DNA of 64,000 nt from Acidiphilium sp. (GCA_028688905.1 JAQTXH010000003.1:1-64000), one strand, 5' to 3'. Shown: positions 53,461-63,571, counted from the stretch's first letter. Notes: generated by a model from the sequence alone, not told the origin. Numbers and translations: made by a program.

Positions 53461-53699
53461 TATGCAAATTTGCACCGATCTCACCACTCGTGAGCACCGC
53501 TTGCAAGCGGTCGACCGCGACCGTCACCACCAATCCAGCGTGCCTGCCGGGAGTTGGATACCGAGATCGGCACCCTCCGGCCCGCCATGGTGGCTACGGT
53601 GGCTGGTGAATGCTTCGACTTTATCTTGACCCGAACAGCTAACCAATTTATTGATCTTACGCTTTGGTAACTTTACGACAAGATAAGGGGTAATAATCC
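53461..53699. other. Gene-free stretch with two perfect palindromes
   Basis: No convincing gene is seen. TGCAAATTTGCA (53463-53474) and ACCGCTTGCAAGCGGT (53496-53511) are perfect palindromes 21 bp apart. The last ~60 bp before 53700 are AT-rich and should contain the promoter of the lipoprotein-SrfB-SrfC operon; AAGGGGT lies before its first ATG. Confidence 0.5.
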
Positions 53700-54404
53700 A
53701 TGATATTTAAAAAATCATTTAATTTATTGTATTCTCAAAGATTTTTTGTTTCGGTCGCTGTATCTGTCGGCCTGCTCTCGGGATGCGCCAATAGCGGTAT
53801 CGGACTTCCAGGACAGGCGAACTCACCGCTCGATCAGGCGAATGCAAGCTTCAATCAGACAGTGGCGGAAGGCGCGCTCGGCGGGGCGGCACTCGGTGCG
53901 CTCGCGGGGGGCCTGCTCGGCGGCAGTCCCAAGGCGGCAATACTTGGCGCGCTGGCGGGTGGTGTTCTCGGGGGCGGTACCGGCGTTGCCGTTGCCAACA
54001 ACAATCAAAATCAGGCGAATACCGAAACGTCGCTGCAACAGCAGATTGCCGCAGCACAGCGTCAGACCGACGAGGCCAATCAAGCGGCTCAATACGATGA
54101 CGCTCAAGCGGCTGCCGCGCAACAGACGGCGGATCAACTCGATGCAGCCTATCGCGCCGGTAGCATCACGGCGGATGCCTACCGCGCGAAAATGGCAACC
54201 TATCAGCAGGATCACGACCAGACCCAAACATTGATCGCGCACTTGCAGGCCAGTGAACGACGGCTCCGCGCGCAAGCACGGGCCGGTGGCCCCGATAGCG
54301 GCGCGCTATATCGCGAGGCGAATGCACAAGCCGCCACCCAGCGCCGATTGCAGCAGTCCTACGATCAGCTCAGCGCGACATTGGCGACGGTACCGCAAGG
54401 ATGA
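53700..54404 (+). CDS. Glycine-zipper lipoprotein
   Basis: A 234-residue lipoprotein: a basic start, a hydrophobic segment, and lipobox LLSGC (Cys29). A glycine-zipper region follows (GGAALGALAGGLLGG and GALAGGVLGGGTG, about residues 60-100). The rest is a Gln/Ala-rich helical region likely to form a coiled coil. Such zippers insert in or span the outer membrane. It is first in the operon, and the next lipoprotein gene overlaps its stop (ATGA). No specific family is recognised. Confidence 0.7.
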   Translation: MIFKKSFNLLYSQRFFVSVAVSVGLLSGCANSGIGLPGQANSPLDQANASFNQTVAEGALGGAALGALAGGLLGGSPKAAILGALAGGVLGGGTGVAVANNNQNQANTETSLQQQIAAAQRQTDEANQAAQYDDAQAAAAQQTADQLDAAYRAGSITADAYRAKMATYQQDHDQTQTLIAHLQASERRLRAQARAGGPDSGALYREANAQAATQRRLQQSYDQLSATLATVPQG

Positions 54405-54880
54405 AGGCGCTCCTGGCCATACTTCCATTGCTCGCCTTGGGCGCTTGTTCCCCTGGGGATTGTAACCCGCAAACCGCAGGTTTTATCGGTGGAATCGCCT
54501 GCTCGGCCAATGGTGGGTACGCCGCGCGAACCAACGCGCTGCAGTCGCAAGATCAGTATGCTCAGAATCAAGCCAATGCCGCGACCAACCAGGCTGCCAT
54601 TGCGGCACAGAATAACAGCTATGAACAGAACCGGGTCAGGCTGTTGCGGGAACGTCTGGCGCGACTGGATGAATCGTTGGCGGCAGCACAGTCGCGGCTG
54701 AATGCCGCGCAATCCGGCTCCAATGCGCAGGCGGATCAGGTTGCCGATTTGCAACGGCGTATCGCTAAACTGCAAGGTGCTGTCGCCCGGCAGGAGGCAT
54801 CGCCCAATCCATCAGCTGCGGAAGCCGAAAAGCTCGAGACCGAGAAGCGGCGGCTCTTGGCCCTCGCCGCGCATATGTAG
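54401..54880 (+). CDS. Coiled-coil lipoprotein
   Basis: A 159-residue protein with signal peptide and lipobox ALGAC (Cys16). A short Cys/Gly-rich part (SPGDCNPQTAGFIGGIAC) is followed by a long heptad-like helix (RVRLLRERLARLDESLAAAQ, then DLQRRIAKLQG). It is translationally coupled to the preceding lipoprotein, with which it may interact. The function is unknown. Confidence 0.68.
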   Translation: MKALLAILPLLALGACSPGDCNPQTAGFIGGIACSANGGYAARTNALQSQDQYAQNQANAATNQAAIAAQNNSYEQNRVRLLRERLARLDESLAAAQSRLNAAQSGSNAQADQVADLQRRIAKLQGAVARQEASPNPSAAEAEKLETEKRRLLALAAHM

Positions 54881-54894
54881 GCCGGCACCCGGTC

Positions 54895-55956
54895 ATGATC
54901 AATCCGCCGCAGAGGGTTCATCCGGTCGAATATCTCTCGCTGGGTGCGACCATGACGGCGCTCGCGCTGGCATTCGGCCTGTGGCTGGGCCTAGTTTTTT
55001 TGTGGTCACCACGGGAAGGGCTGATACCGGGTGCGGCCACGACCGATCTGGCAACCCAGGCCCAGATCGACGAAAACCATGCGCTGGCTACCCGGATTGC
55101 CGACCTTCGGGCCGCGGCAAAAACCGATGTCTGTACGCTTACGCCGCAGCAGATGGCACCCTTGGGATTGATCGACCGGTCGGCCAGAGTTGCGCCGCTG
55201 CCGGGGGGTGATCATTCATTCAAGGGGTCGCTCGTTGCACTCGCCGATCAGGCGACTGTCATGGTTCTGGCCTTTCATGGCAAAGGAGGTGACCAAGGGT
55301 CGGGGTTCTTTATCTCCCATCGCCTGATCGTCACCAACGACCACGTAATCGCCGGCGCGGAACCCGGCAAGATTTTCGTGGTTAGCCGCTCGCTCGGCAA
55401 AGCCTTGCCCGCGACGATTGTCGCCTCGACCGGTTCCACCACGATCGGCACGCCCGATTTCGCGCTGCTGTCGGTGGCGCGGCAGGAGGCTGTCCAGCCG
55501 CTTGTTCTGACCGCGTCGGTGGCGCAGCTTCAACCCGTTGTCGCGGCTGGGTATCCCGGCATTGTCGTGCAGGCGGATCGGGGGTTTGCCGCACTACTCC
55601 ATGGCAACGCGGATGCCGTGCCATCGGTGGTGCTGACCGAGGGGCGGATTTCAGCGATCGAGACATCGCCGGCCGGCACCCGGATACTGCCGCATACCGC
55701 GCTGGTCGCGCCCGGCAATTCCGGTGGTCCCTTGATCGATCAGTGCGGTCGGGTCGTCGGGGTCGATACGTTCATTGCCGCGAGTGCGGCGGATGCCGTC
55801 CATATCAATTATGCACTGGAAGCGGCGACGCTGGATCGGTTCCTGACCGCGCATGATGTGAATCCCACGATGCTGAGCACGGTGTGCAGCGGTCCTGCGG
55901 GGGTGATGACCGCCGGATCGCCGCCGGTTGGGTCAGCGGGACCGGCCGCGCCATGA
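54895..55956 (+). CDS. Membrane-anchored trypsin-like serine protease
   Basis: A 353-residue protein with one transmembrane helix (about residues 15-37) and a periplasmic S1C-type protease domain. The catalytic triad is His150 (IVTNDHVIAG), Asp188 (GTPDFALLSV) and Ser276 (APGNSGGPL). No PDZ domain follows, unlike DegP/HtrA; instead a short Pro/Gly/Ala tail ends the protein. It overlaps the next gene by ATGA and shares an operon with SrfB and SrfC, suggesting regulated proteolysis in the envelope. The substrate is unknown. Confidence 0.8.
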   Translation: MINPPQRVHPVEYLSLGATMTALALAFGLWLGLVFLWSPREGLIPGAATTDLATQAQIDENHALATRIADLRAAAKTDVCTLTPQQMAPLGLIDRSARVAPLPGGDHSFKGSLVALADQATVMVLAFHGKGGDQGSGFFISHRLIVTNDHVIAGAEPGKIFVVSRSLGKALPATIVASTGSTTIGTPDFALLSVARQEAVQPLVLTASVAQLQPVVAAGYPGIVVQADRGFAALLHGNADAVPSVVLTEGRISAIETSPAGTRILPHTALVAPGNSGGPLIDQCGRVVGVDTFIAASAADAVHINYALEAATLDRFLTAHDVNPTMLSTVCSGPAGVMTAGSPPVGSAGPAAP

Positions 55957-56849
55957 GCATGACCCTGATCGCGACGACACGCGCGGTTGACATGCAGCCT
56001 TTGGGCATCGGCGGTCAGCGGGTGATCGATGCGTCGGCGTCCATTCTGGCGACGCTCCGGCGTCTGCTTTCACCCGCCCATGCGGCACTGTTCGCCGAAC
56101 CGCAGCCCGATCCGGAACGCGGCGATATCGACTGGTACAGCGACGGTACCGGGCCGGCCGTGGTGCTCACCAATCTCGCGGAACCGGAACGCGCCACAGC
56201 CCGTGCGACCCTGGATCGGCTGACCGGCGATGTCAGCGCTCTGGCGGCACGGCTCGCCGCGAGCGCGGAGGCGAATGATCGCCGGATGGGTGAAATGCTC
56301 AATCTGGCGCTCAATGTTCCGGACCCACGATACATTACCGTGATCGATCGGCAGCCGGTGCTGATCGCCTGGGGGCATCGCGCCGCGGATACCAGTCAAC
56401 AGGCCCTGGCCGTGCATGGATCGATCCAGGCGACGCGGATGGAGACACCGGCCGGGGTGGCCCCCGCCGGGACCGTTGCCACCGGTGAGGTGGCACCACC
56501 CATGGCGATCTTGCCGCCGCCGATTCCAGCGGGCGTGAATGCGACCGGTGCCGTGTCCTCGCTGACGATGGGCGGTGAGCGGGCCTGGCTTCCGCTGCTT
56601 CTGGCGGCTCTGTTGCTGATCCTCGCAGTTTGGTGGCTACGGAGCGACTTCTATCGTCTCGACTTCGCCCGTGAATGCCGGATCGGGTCATCCGATCAGG
56701 CTCGTCTCACCGCTTGGCGGACCGCGGAGGCGAATACCGCGAAGCTCAACGCGCAATTGGCGCTTCTGGTCAATCAGGTCAACCGGGCGCGGCAAAAATG
56801 CCCCTCCCCGCCAGTGGCGCCCCGAACACCTGCAGGTTCCGGCACATGA
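55953..56849 (+). CDS. Tail-membrane protein of Srf operon, paralogue 1
   Basis: A 298-residue protein with a soluble N-terminal domain (contains DIDWYSDGTG and YITVIDRQPVLIAWGH), a Pro/Ala linker, one transmembrane helix (about residues 207-230) and a short helical cysteine-containing tail. The N-terminal domain is related to that of the next protein (VEWATSGEG and FIYAVDGRPVLAGWGH), so the two probably arose by duplication and may form a heteromer. It is ATGA-coupled on both sides. No family name is known to me. Confidence 0.68.
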   Translation: MSMTLIATTRAVDMQPLGIGGQRVIDASASILATLRRLLSPAHAALFAEPQPDPERGDIDWYSDGTGPAVVLTNLAEPERATARATLDRLTGDVSALAARLAASAEANDRRMGEMLNLALNVPDPRYITVIDRQPVLIAWGHRAADTSQQALAVHGSIQATRMETPAGVAPAGTVATGEVAPPMAILPPPIPAGVNATGAVSSLTMGGERAWLPLLLAALLLILAVWWLRSDFYRLDFARECRIGSSDQARLTAWRTAEANTAKLNAQLALLVNQVNRARQKCPSPPVAPRTPAGSGT

Positions 56850-57970
56850 ATCAACCGCTGATCCTCTGCCGCACCGCCGCATCCGCTCTGGTGACGACGC
56901 TTCCGACCGGGCACGATCCGGCCGGTTGGCACGCTGCGTTGACCGCCGAGATCAACACGCATCTGGGTCCGCACTATGCCGCCTGTCTGGCGGAGCCACG
57001 ACCTGGCCCGGGCGGGGTCGAATGGGCGACCAGCGGAGAGGGTGCCATCGCCGCTGTGTCGCTGCCGGCAGCGGACCGTGCGGCATTGATGACGGCACTG
57101 GCTGCGATCCTTTCGGAGATCGGGCGGCTGGCGGCGACCGGGCAAGCGCCGGCTCTGGCTGCCGCGTGGCCGGCGATGCGGCGCATTCCCGACACCGAGT
57201 TCATTTATGCGGTCGACGGTCGACCAGTTCTGGCCGGCTGGGGGCATATGCGGGTGGGGGGGCTGAACGAACCGGATCCGCTTGCCTCACTGCCCATCGC
57301 AGATGGCGCGTCCGCCATTGTGGCACCGCTGGTCCTGCGCCGGAGGCTGCCATGGCCGTGGATTGCCGTTGCAGCGGCGCTGGCATTGGTCGTTGGTCTG
57401 CTGATCCCCGCACTGGCGGTTCTGCCGCATCAATGCCAGCTGCCGCCCGCGACTGTGGCGGCGATTGCGCGTACCAATCACGCTGCTGCCACGAATTCGG
57501 CCCTGATGGCCCATCTCGCCGAGGCCGCCGAAGCCGCAGGGCCGCAACTGGCCACTGCGCCGCCCTTGCCCAAGCAGGCCTGGGATCAGGGCAAGCTCTC
57601 GATGCTGGGTGGCTGCTGGCACCTGATTTCGCCGATGAAAGTCACCCATATCGGCCAGCATCACCTCGATACCTATACCGAGCTCAGCCACACGGTCTGT
57701 TTCGATCGTAGCGGCGTGGGTGAACAGACTGTGACGCTCAGCAACGGCACCAGTTGCTCCGGCCCACTGCGCGCCAACTTCGGCCCCGATCATAAGCTGA
57801 TCGTCACAGAACCGGCGCGCTGCACGGGTCCCGGCAACATCATATACACCAGTCGCTGGGTCTGCACGCGTACCTCGGTCAATCAAGCCGGCTGCGTCCT
57901 GACCGATAATGATCCGGACACACCGCCGAGTTTACGCGGCGCGTCCGAACCGGGAATTTTTAAGCGATGA
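56846..57970 (+). CDS. Srf operon membrane protein, paralogue 2 with C-terminal cysteine-rich beta domain
   Basis: A 374-residue protein. The N-terminal domain resembles the preceding protein, then a transmembrane helix (about residues 165-188) and an exported C-terminal domain starting GGCWHLISPMKVTHIG, with CFDRSGVGEQTVTL, CSGPLRANF and further paired cysteines that could form disulfides. This tail resembles what I recall from SrfA-type proteins, but that link is weak. It overlaps the upstream gene by ATGA and precedes srfB by 46 bp. Confidence 0.65.
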   Translation: MNQPLILCRTAASALVTTLPTGHDPAGWHAALTAEINTHLGPHYAACLAEPRPGPGGVEWATSGEGAIAAVSLPAADRAALMTALAAILSEIGRLAATGQAPALAAAWPAMRRIPDTEFIYAVDGRPVLAGWGHMRVGGLNEPDPLASLPIADGASAIVAPLVLRRRLPWPWIAVAAALALVVGLLIPALAVLPHQCQLPPATVAAIARTNHAAATNSALMAHLAEAAEAAGPQLATAPPLPKQAWDQGKLSMLGGCWHLISPMKVTHIGQHHLDTYTELSHTVCFDRSGVGEQTVTLSNGTSCSGPLRANFGPDHKLIVTEPARCTGPGNIIYTSRWVCTRTSVNQAGCVLTDNDPDTPPSLRGASEPGIFKR

Positions 57971-58016
57971 GCATTGTTGCGTGGCTGCATCGACGCGAAC
58001 AGAGGTAACATTGAAT

Positions 58017-60953
58017 ATGGGTACGTTGATCTCGCTGGTTCCCGACACGTCGTTGCAGTTCTGGGACATCGCTCTCAACCTCGAACAGACCGGTCTGCGC
58101 AGCCGCAGTTTTTGGGAGGCGCGTGCGGGCAATGCCGCCGCCGACGGCAAGGTTCCGGTAGAATTGCGCCCGCTCGATCCCGATCGTGAAACGGGTGTCA
58201 TGATCGACCCCGTATCATTGTCCAGCGCGCCGGAAGACGAAACCTACTCGGTATCCCGTGCGCAGGCGCTGGAGCCGTTTCTAGACCAATGGGTTCCGCT
58301 ACCCTATTTCGCGATAGCCATGCGTGATCGCGACGGTGCCTTCACATATCAGAACGGCCCGAGCAACTGGGTCCGCGGGCGGCTGACCATGCTCGCCGAA
58401 CCCTCACCCGGCAAAACCCATCACCTGACCCTGGTATTCGACACGACACTGCGCAACAGGGGTACTGGACCTTACGCAGGTCTCGCGACCGAGGATTCCA
58501 TGCGCCAGGCTGATTTCGGCTTCGTCGCTGATTTCCGGTCGATGGGCTGGTTTCTGAACGAGACATGGATTGGCGACTGGCTCGACGAGTTGTTCCGCGA
58601 GTTCCTTCGTCAGAAGCGCGGTCGTCCGCTCACAGCCGACGATTTTCCTCACGGCTGCGAGCATTACGCCCGCTACATCACCTACCTTGACCTGCTCTGG
58701 CGCTCGGACGTCCTGCCCCAGATCCGCCTGATCGATACCGTCTCTGCCGATCTGCCTTATCATCCGGTTGCCGTCGATCTCGTGCTCGATGTCGGAAATT
58801 CCCGCACCTGTGGGCTGCTGATCGAGGAGCATCGCGGTCAGGGCCAGAGCCTGTCGGATTCTTACCCGCTGACGCTGCGCGATCTCAGCCAGCCGATCCA
58901 CCTCTATGATAAGCCGTTTGATTCTCGCGTCGAGTTCGCGCGCGCCCAATTCGGCAACGACCGGATCTCGCGCCGTTCCGGTATCGCCAACGCGTTTTCG
59001 TGGCCGAGTCCGGTGCGTGTTGGTCCGGAGGCGAGCCGCCTGTCGGCCGCACGCAGCGGCAACGAGGGCGCGACCGGGCTGTCCTCGCCCAAACGCTACC
59101 TCTGGGACGACCGGCCGATGGCGCAAAGCTGGCGCTTCAACGAGCGCGGCAATGCCCAGCGCGGGATCGTGGTCACCGACCCGCCGGTGAGTGGTGCGAT
59201 CCTGGCCCAGGTGAGCGAGGATGGGCGTCTTCTCGAATCGAACAATGGTTTGCAGCCGGCCCTGCATGCACGGTTTTCCCGTAGCAGCCTGTTCACCTTC
59301 ATGCTCACCGAGATTCTGATGCAGGCCATCAGTCAGATCAATGCACCGGCAAACCGGGCGGCCCGCCGCGATGCTGATAAACCGCGCGAGTTGCGCAGGC
59401 TGGTGCTGACCCTGCCGCCGGGAATGCCGATTTTCGAGCAGCGCATTCTGCGCACGCGCGCCGGAGACGCGTTGAAACTGGCGTGGCACCTGCTCGGTTG
59501 GACCGATGTCAAGCGGCGGACCGCCATGCCCAGAATTGTCGACAATCTTGACGAGGCGACTGCAACCCAGATTGTCTGGCTCCATAACGAGATCACCAGC
59601 GTCTTCGCCGGCAATGGTGCGGCGATGTTCGCCACCTTAGGGCGCGTCCGCCCCGAGATCGCCGCTTCCCCCGCCCGCTCCTTGCGGATTGCAAGTATCG
59701 ATATTGGCGGCGGCACGACCGACCTGATGGTCGCGACCTATACCATCCCCGAAGGCGAGAGGTTCGAACCCCGCCAGGATTTCCGGGAAAGTTTCAAGAT
59801 CGCCGGCGACGATGTGGTGCATCAGGTGATTACCGGGATCGTGCTGCCATGCTTCGAAGCCAGTCTCAGATCGGCTGGAATTGCGGTGCCGCGCGACCTG
59901 CTGGTGCGGATGCTGGCTCAGGATCTGATGGGCCAGTCCGAGCAGCAGCGCCAGGCACGCCGGGTCTTCGTCAGTCAGATCCTCGAACCGGTGGCGCTGG
60001 CGATTTTGGAGGCCGCTGAAAAATCGGTTGAAACCGATGCCGGTGCCTTCTTGCATGGTACCATCCGCGATCTGCTGGCAGCTAATCCTGGTGGCCTCAC
60101 TGAGAGTGCCGCCTACCTTGATGTCGCCGCCGCACGGGCCGGCGCAAACTCGTTCCAGGTCGCCGACGTCGTGATTACGGCCGACACCAAGCGGGTCGAC
60201 GCCGCCGTGCGCACGGCTCTGGGACGGGTGATCTCCGATCTCTGCGAAGTCGTCTGGCACTATGATTGCGACGTCCTTCTCCTGTCAGGCCGTCCGACCA
60301 AGCTGCGTGCGGTGATCGACATGGTTCTGGCAAAATTGCCGCTGCCGCCGCATCGGGTGATCGGAATGCACCACTATCGGGTTGGCCCGCACTACCCGTT
60401 CCGCGACGGTGCCAACCGGATCGATGATCCCAAGACTACGGTCGCCGTCGGGGCGATGCTCTGCGTGCAAGCCGAGGGTCGCTTGCAAAATTTTTCGCTG
60501 CCGGCAAGTCGGTTTCATATGCGTTCGACCGCGCGTATCATCGGGCGGATGGATAATGACGGTCAGATCAGGGATGCGAATGTTTTGCTTGCGGATGTCG
60601 CGCTCGACGATGCCGGCGATGTCGGGTTCAGTCTGAAGTTCTTCAACAATTTGCAGATCGGCTTTCGCCAGTTGCCGATCGAACGCTGGACCTCGACACC
60701 GCTCTACCAGCTTGAATTCAACGATCCCGACGCGGCGCGCGGCTTGGCTCTGCCGCTGACCGTGCGGGTGCGCCGGCGCGGCACCGATCCCGATAGCGCC
60801 AATTTCGAAGCCGACCGGGAGCGCTTCGACATCGAGGAAATCAGCGACGCCAACGGCAGTAATCGACCGCCGCGCAGCCTTCGGCTCCGCCTGCAAACCA
60901 TGGAGGACGAGGCCGGTTACTGGCGCGATACCGGTCGGTTGTTGGTAGTTTGA
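58017..60953 (+). CDS. srfB: SrfB-family protein (Hsp70/actin-like ATPase fold)
   Basis: A 978-residue protein of the virulence factor SrfB family. An actin/Hsp70-like ATPase core is visible: phosphate loop 1 in VDLVLDVGNSRTCGLLIEE (about residue 255) and phosphate loop 2 in SIDIGGGTTDLMVATY (about residue 560). A later LLLSGRPTKL segment suits an adenosine-motif position. SrfB is encoded with SrfC in enterobacteria, where its role is unresolved. ATG 58017 is chosen for the MGTLISLVPDTSLQFWD start. SrfC begins five bases after its stop. Confidence 0.85.
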   Translation: MGTLISLVPDTSLQFWDIALNLEQTGLRSRSFWEARAGNAAADGKVPVELRPLDPDRETGVMIDPVSLSSAPEDETYSVSRAQALEPFLDQWVPLPYFAIAMRDRDGAFTYQNGPSNWVRGRLTMLAEPSPGKTHHLTLVFDTTLRNRGTGPYAGLATEDSMRQADFGFVADFRSMGWFLNETWIGDWLDELFREFLRQKRGRPLTADDFPHGCEHYARYITYLDLLWRSDVLPQIRLIDTVSADLPYHPVAVDLVLDVGNSRTCGLLIEEHRGQGQSLSDSYPLTLRDLSQPIHLYDKPFDSRVEFARAQFGNDRISRRSGIANAFSWPSPVRVGPEASRLSAARSGNEGATGLSSPKRYLWDDRPMAQSWRFNERGNAQRGIVVTDPPVSGAILAQVSEDGRLLESNNGLQPALHARFSRSSLFTFMLTEILMQAISQINAPANRAARRDADKPRELRRLVLTLPPGMPIFEQRILRTRAGDALKLAWHLLGWTDVKRRTAMPRIVDNLDEATATQIVWLHNEITSVFAGNGAAMFATLGRVRPEIAASPARSLRIASIDIGGGTTDLMVATYTIPEGERFEPRQDFRESFKIAGDDVVHQVITGIVLPCFEASLRSAGIAVPRDLLVRMLAQDLMGQSEQQRQARRVFVSQILEPVALAILEAAEKSVETDAGAFLHGTIRDLLAANPGGLTESAAYLDVAAARAGANSFQVADVVITADTKRVDAAVRTALGRVISDLCEVVWHYDCDVLLLSGRPTKLRAVIDMVLAKLPLPPHRVIGMHHYRVGPHYPFRDGANRIDDPKTTVAVGAMLCVQAEGRLQNFSLPASRFHMRSTARIIGRMDNDGQIRDANVLLADVALDDAGDVGFSLKFFNNLQIGFRQLPIERWTSTPLYQLEFNDPDAARGLALPLTVRVRRRGTDPDSANFEADRERFDIEEISDANGSNRPPRSLRLRLQTMEDEAGYWRDTGRLLVV

Positions 60954-60957
60954 CCCG

Positions 60958-63564
60958 ATGAGCACCCCGCCCGAAACACCCGAAGCCGTCTCGGCGCGCG
61001 CCGCCGAAGTCGGTCAGATCGCCACCGACGCAGCGGCCTGGCTGGAGCGCAACCGGGCATCGCTGAAAACCGATCCGACGTCACTGGCGCGCGATTTTCG
61101 CCGCAGCGCCCGGCGCGCCGATCGCCTCGCCGCGGCGGCGCGCCGGCCCGTGGGCGTTGCCGTATTCGGCGCATCGCAAGCGGGCAAGTCCTATCTGGTG
61201 TCCAGGCTCTGCGCGGCCCAAGGCCATGCCATGCAGGTGTGCTTTGGTGCCACCACACTCGATTTCCTACGCGACATCAATCCGCCCGGCGGTCAGGAAG
61301 CCACCGGACTGGTCAGTCGTTTCACGACCGCCGCACCACCGACTCCGCAGACTGCGCCGGTTGCCTTGCGGTTATTGTCACAGACCGATTTGATCCGGAT
61401 TTTTGCCAATACATTCTTCGAGGATTTCGACGCCGACCTTACCATCCCAACGTCGGGACAGATCGAGGAACGTATCGGCACGGCGACGCAGCGCACTGGT
61501 GCCGTACCGTGCGACGGTCTTGCCGCAGCCGATGTCGAGGAGCTGGCCGAATATTTCGAACGGCATTTTCGCGGCCATGCGCTGCTGGCCGCGCTGGAAT
61601 CGAGCGGCTTTTGGTGCCGCGTTGCCGAATTGGCTCCGCGACTCCCCGCCGGCGACCGGGTTGCATTGTTCTCACTGCTCTGGGGCGACGTCGCACGGTT
61701 CACCGCGATTTTCCGCACCCTCATCGAGGCCCTTGGCCGGATCGGGTTCGCTGCCGAGGCGTTCTGCGGCCTGGATGCACTGACACCGCGCGAAACCAGC
61801 ATCATTGATGTGCGCACCTTGTTCGAACTGGGCGATCACGATGGTACCGCACTGGCGGTTCAGACCGCTGCCGGCCAGCAAGCTCAGCTTGCCCGCCCGG
61901 TGCTTGCGGCCCTGGTGGCGGAAGTCATCATCCCGGTTGCCGAACGTCCGTTCGGATTTCTCGACAATGCCGATCTGCTCGATTTCCCCGGGGCGCGCAC
62001 GCGCGAAGCGATCACCGACATCGATCGGTTTCTTGCCGAGCCGGGCCGGATCGGCCGGGCGTTCCTGCGCGGCAAGGTCGCCTATCTGTTCCAGCGCTAT
62101 AATGCTGACCAGGAAATAGCGGCAATGCTGCTCTGCGTCGGTCCCGGTAATCAGGAAGTCCAAACCCTGCCCAGAATGGTTACCGACTGGATCGGCACCA
62201 CAATGGGCACCACCGCAGAGGCGCGAGCGCAGCAGCGCAACAGCCTGTTTCTCGTTCTGACCAAATTCGACTCCGAGTTCGAGGACAAGCAGGGCGAGGA
62301 TGTCTCTGCCGGCTCGCGTTGGACCACCCGCCTGCAGGCGAGCCTGATCGATTTCTTCGGCAAGGCGCACGAGTGGCCACAATCATGGGTTCCGGGCCGC
62401 GCATTCGATAATCTGTTCTGGCTGCGCAACCCGGCGATCGGGTTTGGCGCGGTGTTCGACTATACGCCCGAAGGTGGCGAAATCGGCATTGGTGAGCGCG
62501 CCGCTGGTTTTGTCGCGGCGCGCCGGCAGGCCTATCTCGCCAACGATCTGGTGGCGCGCCACATTGCGGACCCGGCACAGGCCTGGGACGCGGCGCTGAC
62601 ACCGAATGACGGCGGCATCCGCCGTCTGGCCGAGGCGCTGGCACCGGTTTGCGTGCGAACCCTGAAATCCCGGCAGTTGGCCGCCCGCACCGCTGATCTT
62701 GCCCATGGCGTGTTCGACCGGTTGCGCCTGCACTGGCGTTCGGACGACAAGACCGAGGAGCTTCGCAAGGCTCGCGAGTTGGCCGGCCGTCTCGCCCGCG
62801 CCCTGTTGGCGGTGACCCAGGCTCAGCGGTTCGGTGCTCTGCTCAGTCAGCTTGGCGTCAGCACTGATCTGGTTATCGGCGTGCTGCGGCGCATGGAACA
62901 GGACCCGTCCGGCCAACCGGCCATGATCGGCACCCGTAGCGATCATGGCGCGCTCGAATTTGACCTGGCCGATATTCTCGGCGAGCTGGCACCCCCCGCC
63001 GCCGCTGCGCATGATCGGTTTGGTCAATTCGCCGACATGCTTTTGGCCGCATGGCAGGATCGCATCATCGGACTCACGCGCGACCCAGTACTGCTCGACA
63101 CACTGCGCCTCGAAACAGAGCCGGCGGTCATTCTCGTCGATAGTCTCGGCACCGCCGCACGCCGGGTGAAACTGAGCGAACGGATCGCAGATGCCCTGCG
63201 CGCGACCGGGGCGTATCACGGCGCACAATCGACCGTGGACGGTAAAATCAGCCGGCTGGCTGAGGAAATGCTCAACAATTTTGTTGCGTTTCTTGGCTTC
63301 GATGCCATTACGGAAGCGGCAAGGCCGCATGTCGGCAACCCGCCACGGCCGGTTTTCGCCGCCCGCCCGGCCGTGCTCGGACTACCGCCCCTCGGCCCGG
63401 TGCCCACCGCCTATGACACCCGATTTTATGCCGACTGGATACGCTCGATGGCGCGGCTCATTGAGCAGAATGCGGAGACCGGTGTCGATAACGGCTTCGA
63501 TCGCGCTGCCAATGATGCGCTCGGCACCATGCTGGCGCGGCTAGAGCCGCGTGCCGCCGCATGA
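60958..63564 (+). CDS. srfC: SrfC-family P-loop protein
   Basis: An 868-residue protein of the SrfC (putative virulence effector) family. A Walker A motif GASQAGKSYL lies at residues 71-80. A probable switch region (NADLLDFPGARTREAI) and an LVLTKFDSEFED motif like the NKxD box of GTPases follow, then a long helical C-terminal half. This reads like a large dynamin- or septin-style GTPase acting with the SrfB ATPase. It follows srfB by five bases and is followed by another gene after seven bases. Confidence 0.82.
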   Translation: MSTPPETPEAVSARAAEVGQIATDAAAWLERNRASLKTDPTSLARDFRRSARRADRLAAAARRPVGVAVFGASQAGKSYLVSRLCAAQGHAMQVCFGATTLDFLRDINPPGGQEATGLVSRFTTAAPPTPQTAPVALRLLSQTDLIRIFANTFFEDFDADLTIPTSGQIEERIGTATQRTGAVPCDGLAAADVEELAEYFERHFRGHALLAALESSGFWCRVAELAPRLPAGDRVALFSLLWGDVARFTAIFRTLIEALGRIGFAAEAFCGLDALTPRETSIIDVRTLFELGDHDGTALAVQTAAGQQAQLARPVLAALVAEVIIPVAERPFGFLDNADLLDFPGARTREAITDIDRFLAEPGRIGRAFLRGKVAYLFQRYNADQEIAAMLLCVGPGNQEVQTLPRMVTDWIGTTMGTTAEARAQQRNSLFLVLTKFDSEFEDKQGEDVSAGSRWTTRLQASLIDFFGKAHEWPQSWVPGRAFDNLFWLRNPAIGFGAVFDYTPEGGEIGIGERAAGFVAARRQAYLANDLVARHIADPAQAWDAALTPNDGGIRRLAEALAPVCVRTLKSRQLAARTADLAHGVFDRLRLHWRSDDKTEELRKARELAGRLARALLAVTQAQRFGALLSQLGVSTDLVIGVLRRMEQDPSGQPAMIGTRSDHGALEFDLADILGELAPPAAAAHDRFGQFADMLLAAWQDRIIGLTRDPVLLDTLRLETEPAVILVDSLGTAARRVKLSERIADALRATGAYHGAQSTVDGKISRLAEEMLNNFVAFLGFDAITEAARPHVGNPPRPVFAARPAVLGLPPLGPVPTAYDTRFYADWIRSMARLIEQNAETGVDNGFDRAANDALGTMLARLEPRAAA

Positions 63565-63571
63565 GCGTGTC

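Noticed and set aside
53300-53629. Protein-coding gene between tRNA-Val and the first lipoprotein
   Set aside because: The frame overlaps the 105-bp repeat and palindromes and resembles no protein.
58404-59585. Long minus-strand frame inside srfB
   Set aside because: A shadow created by high GC codon use; no recognisable domain.
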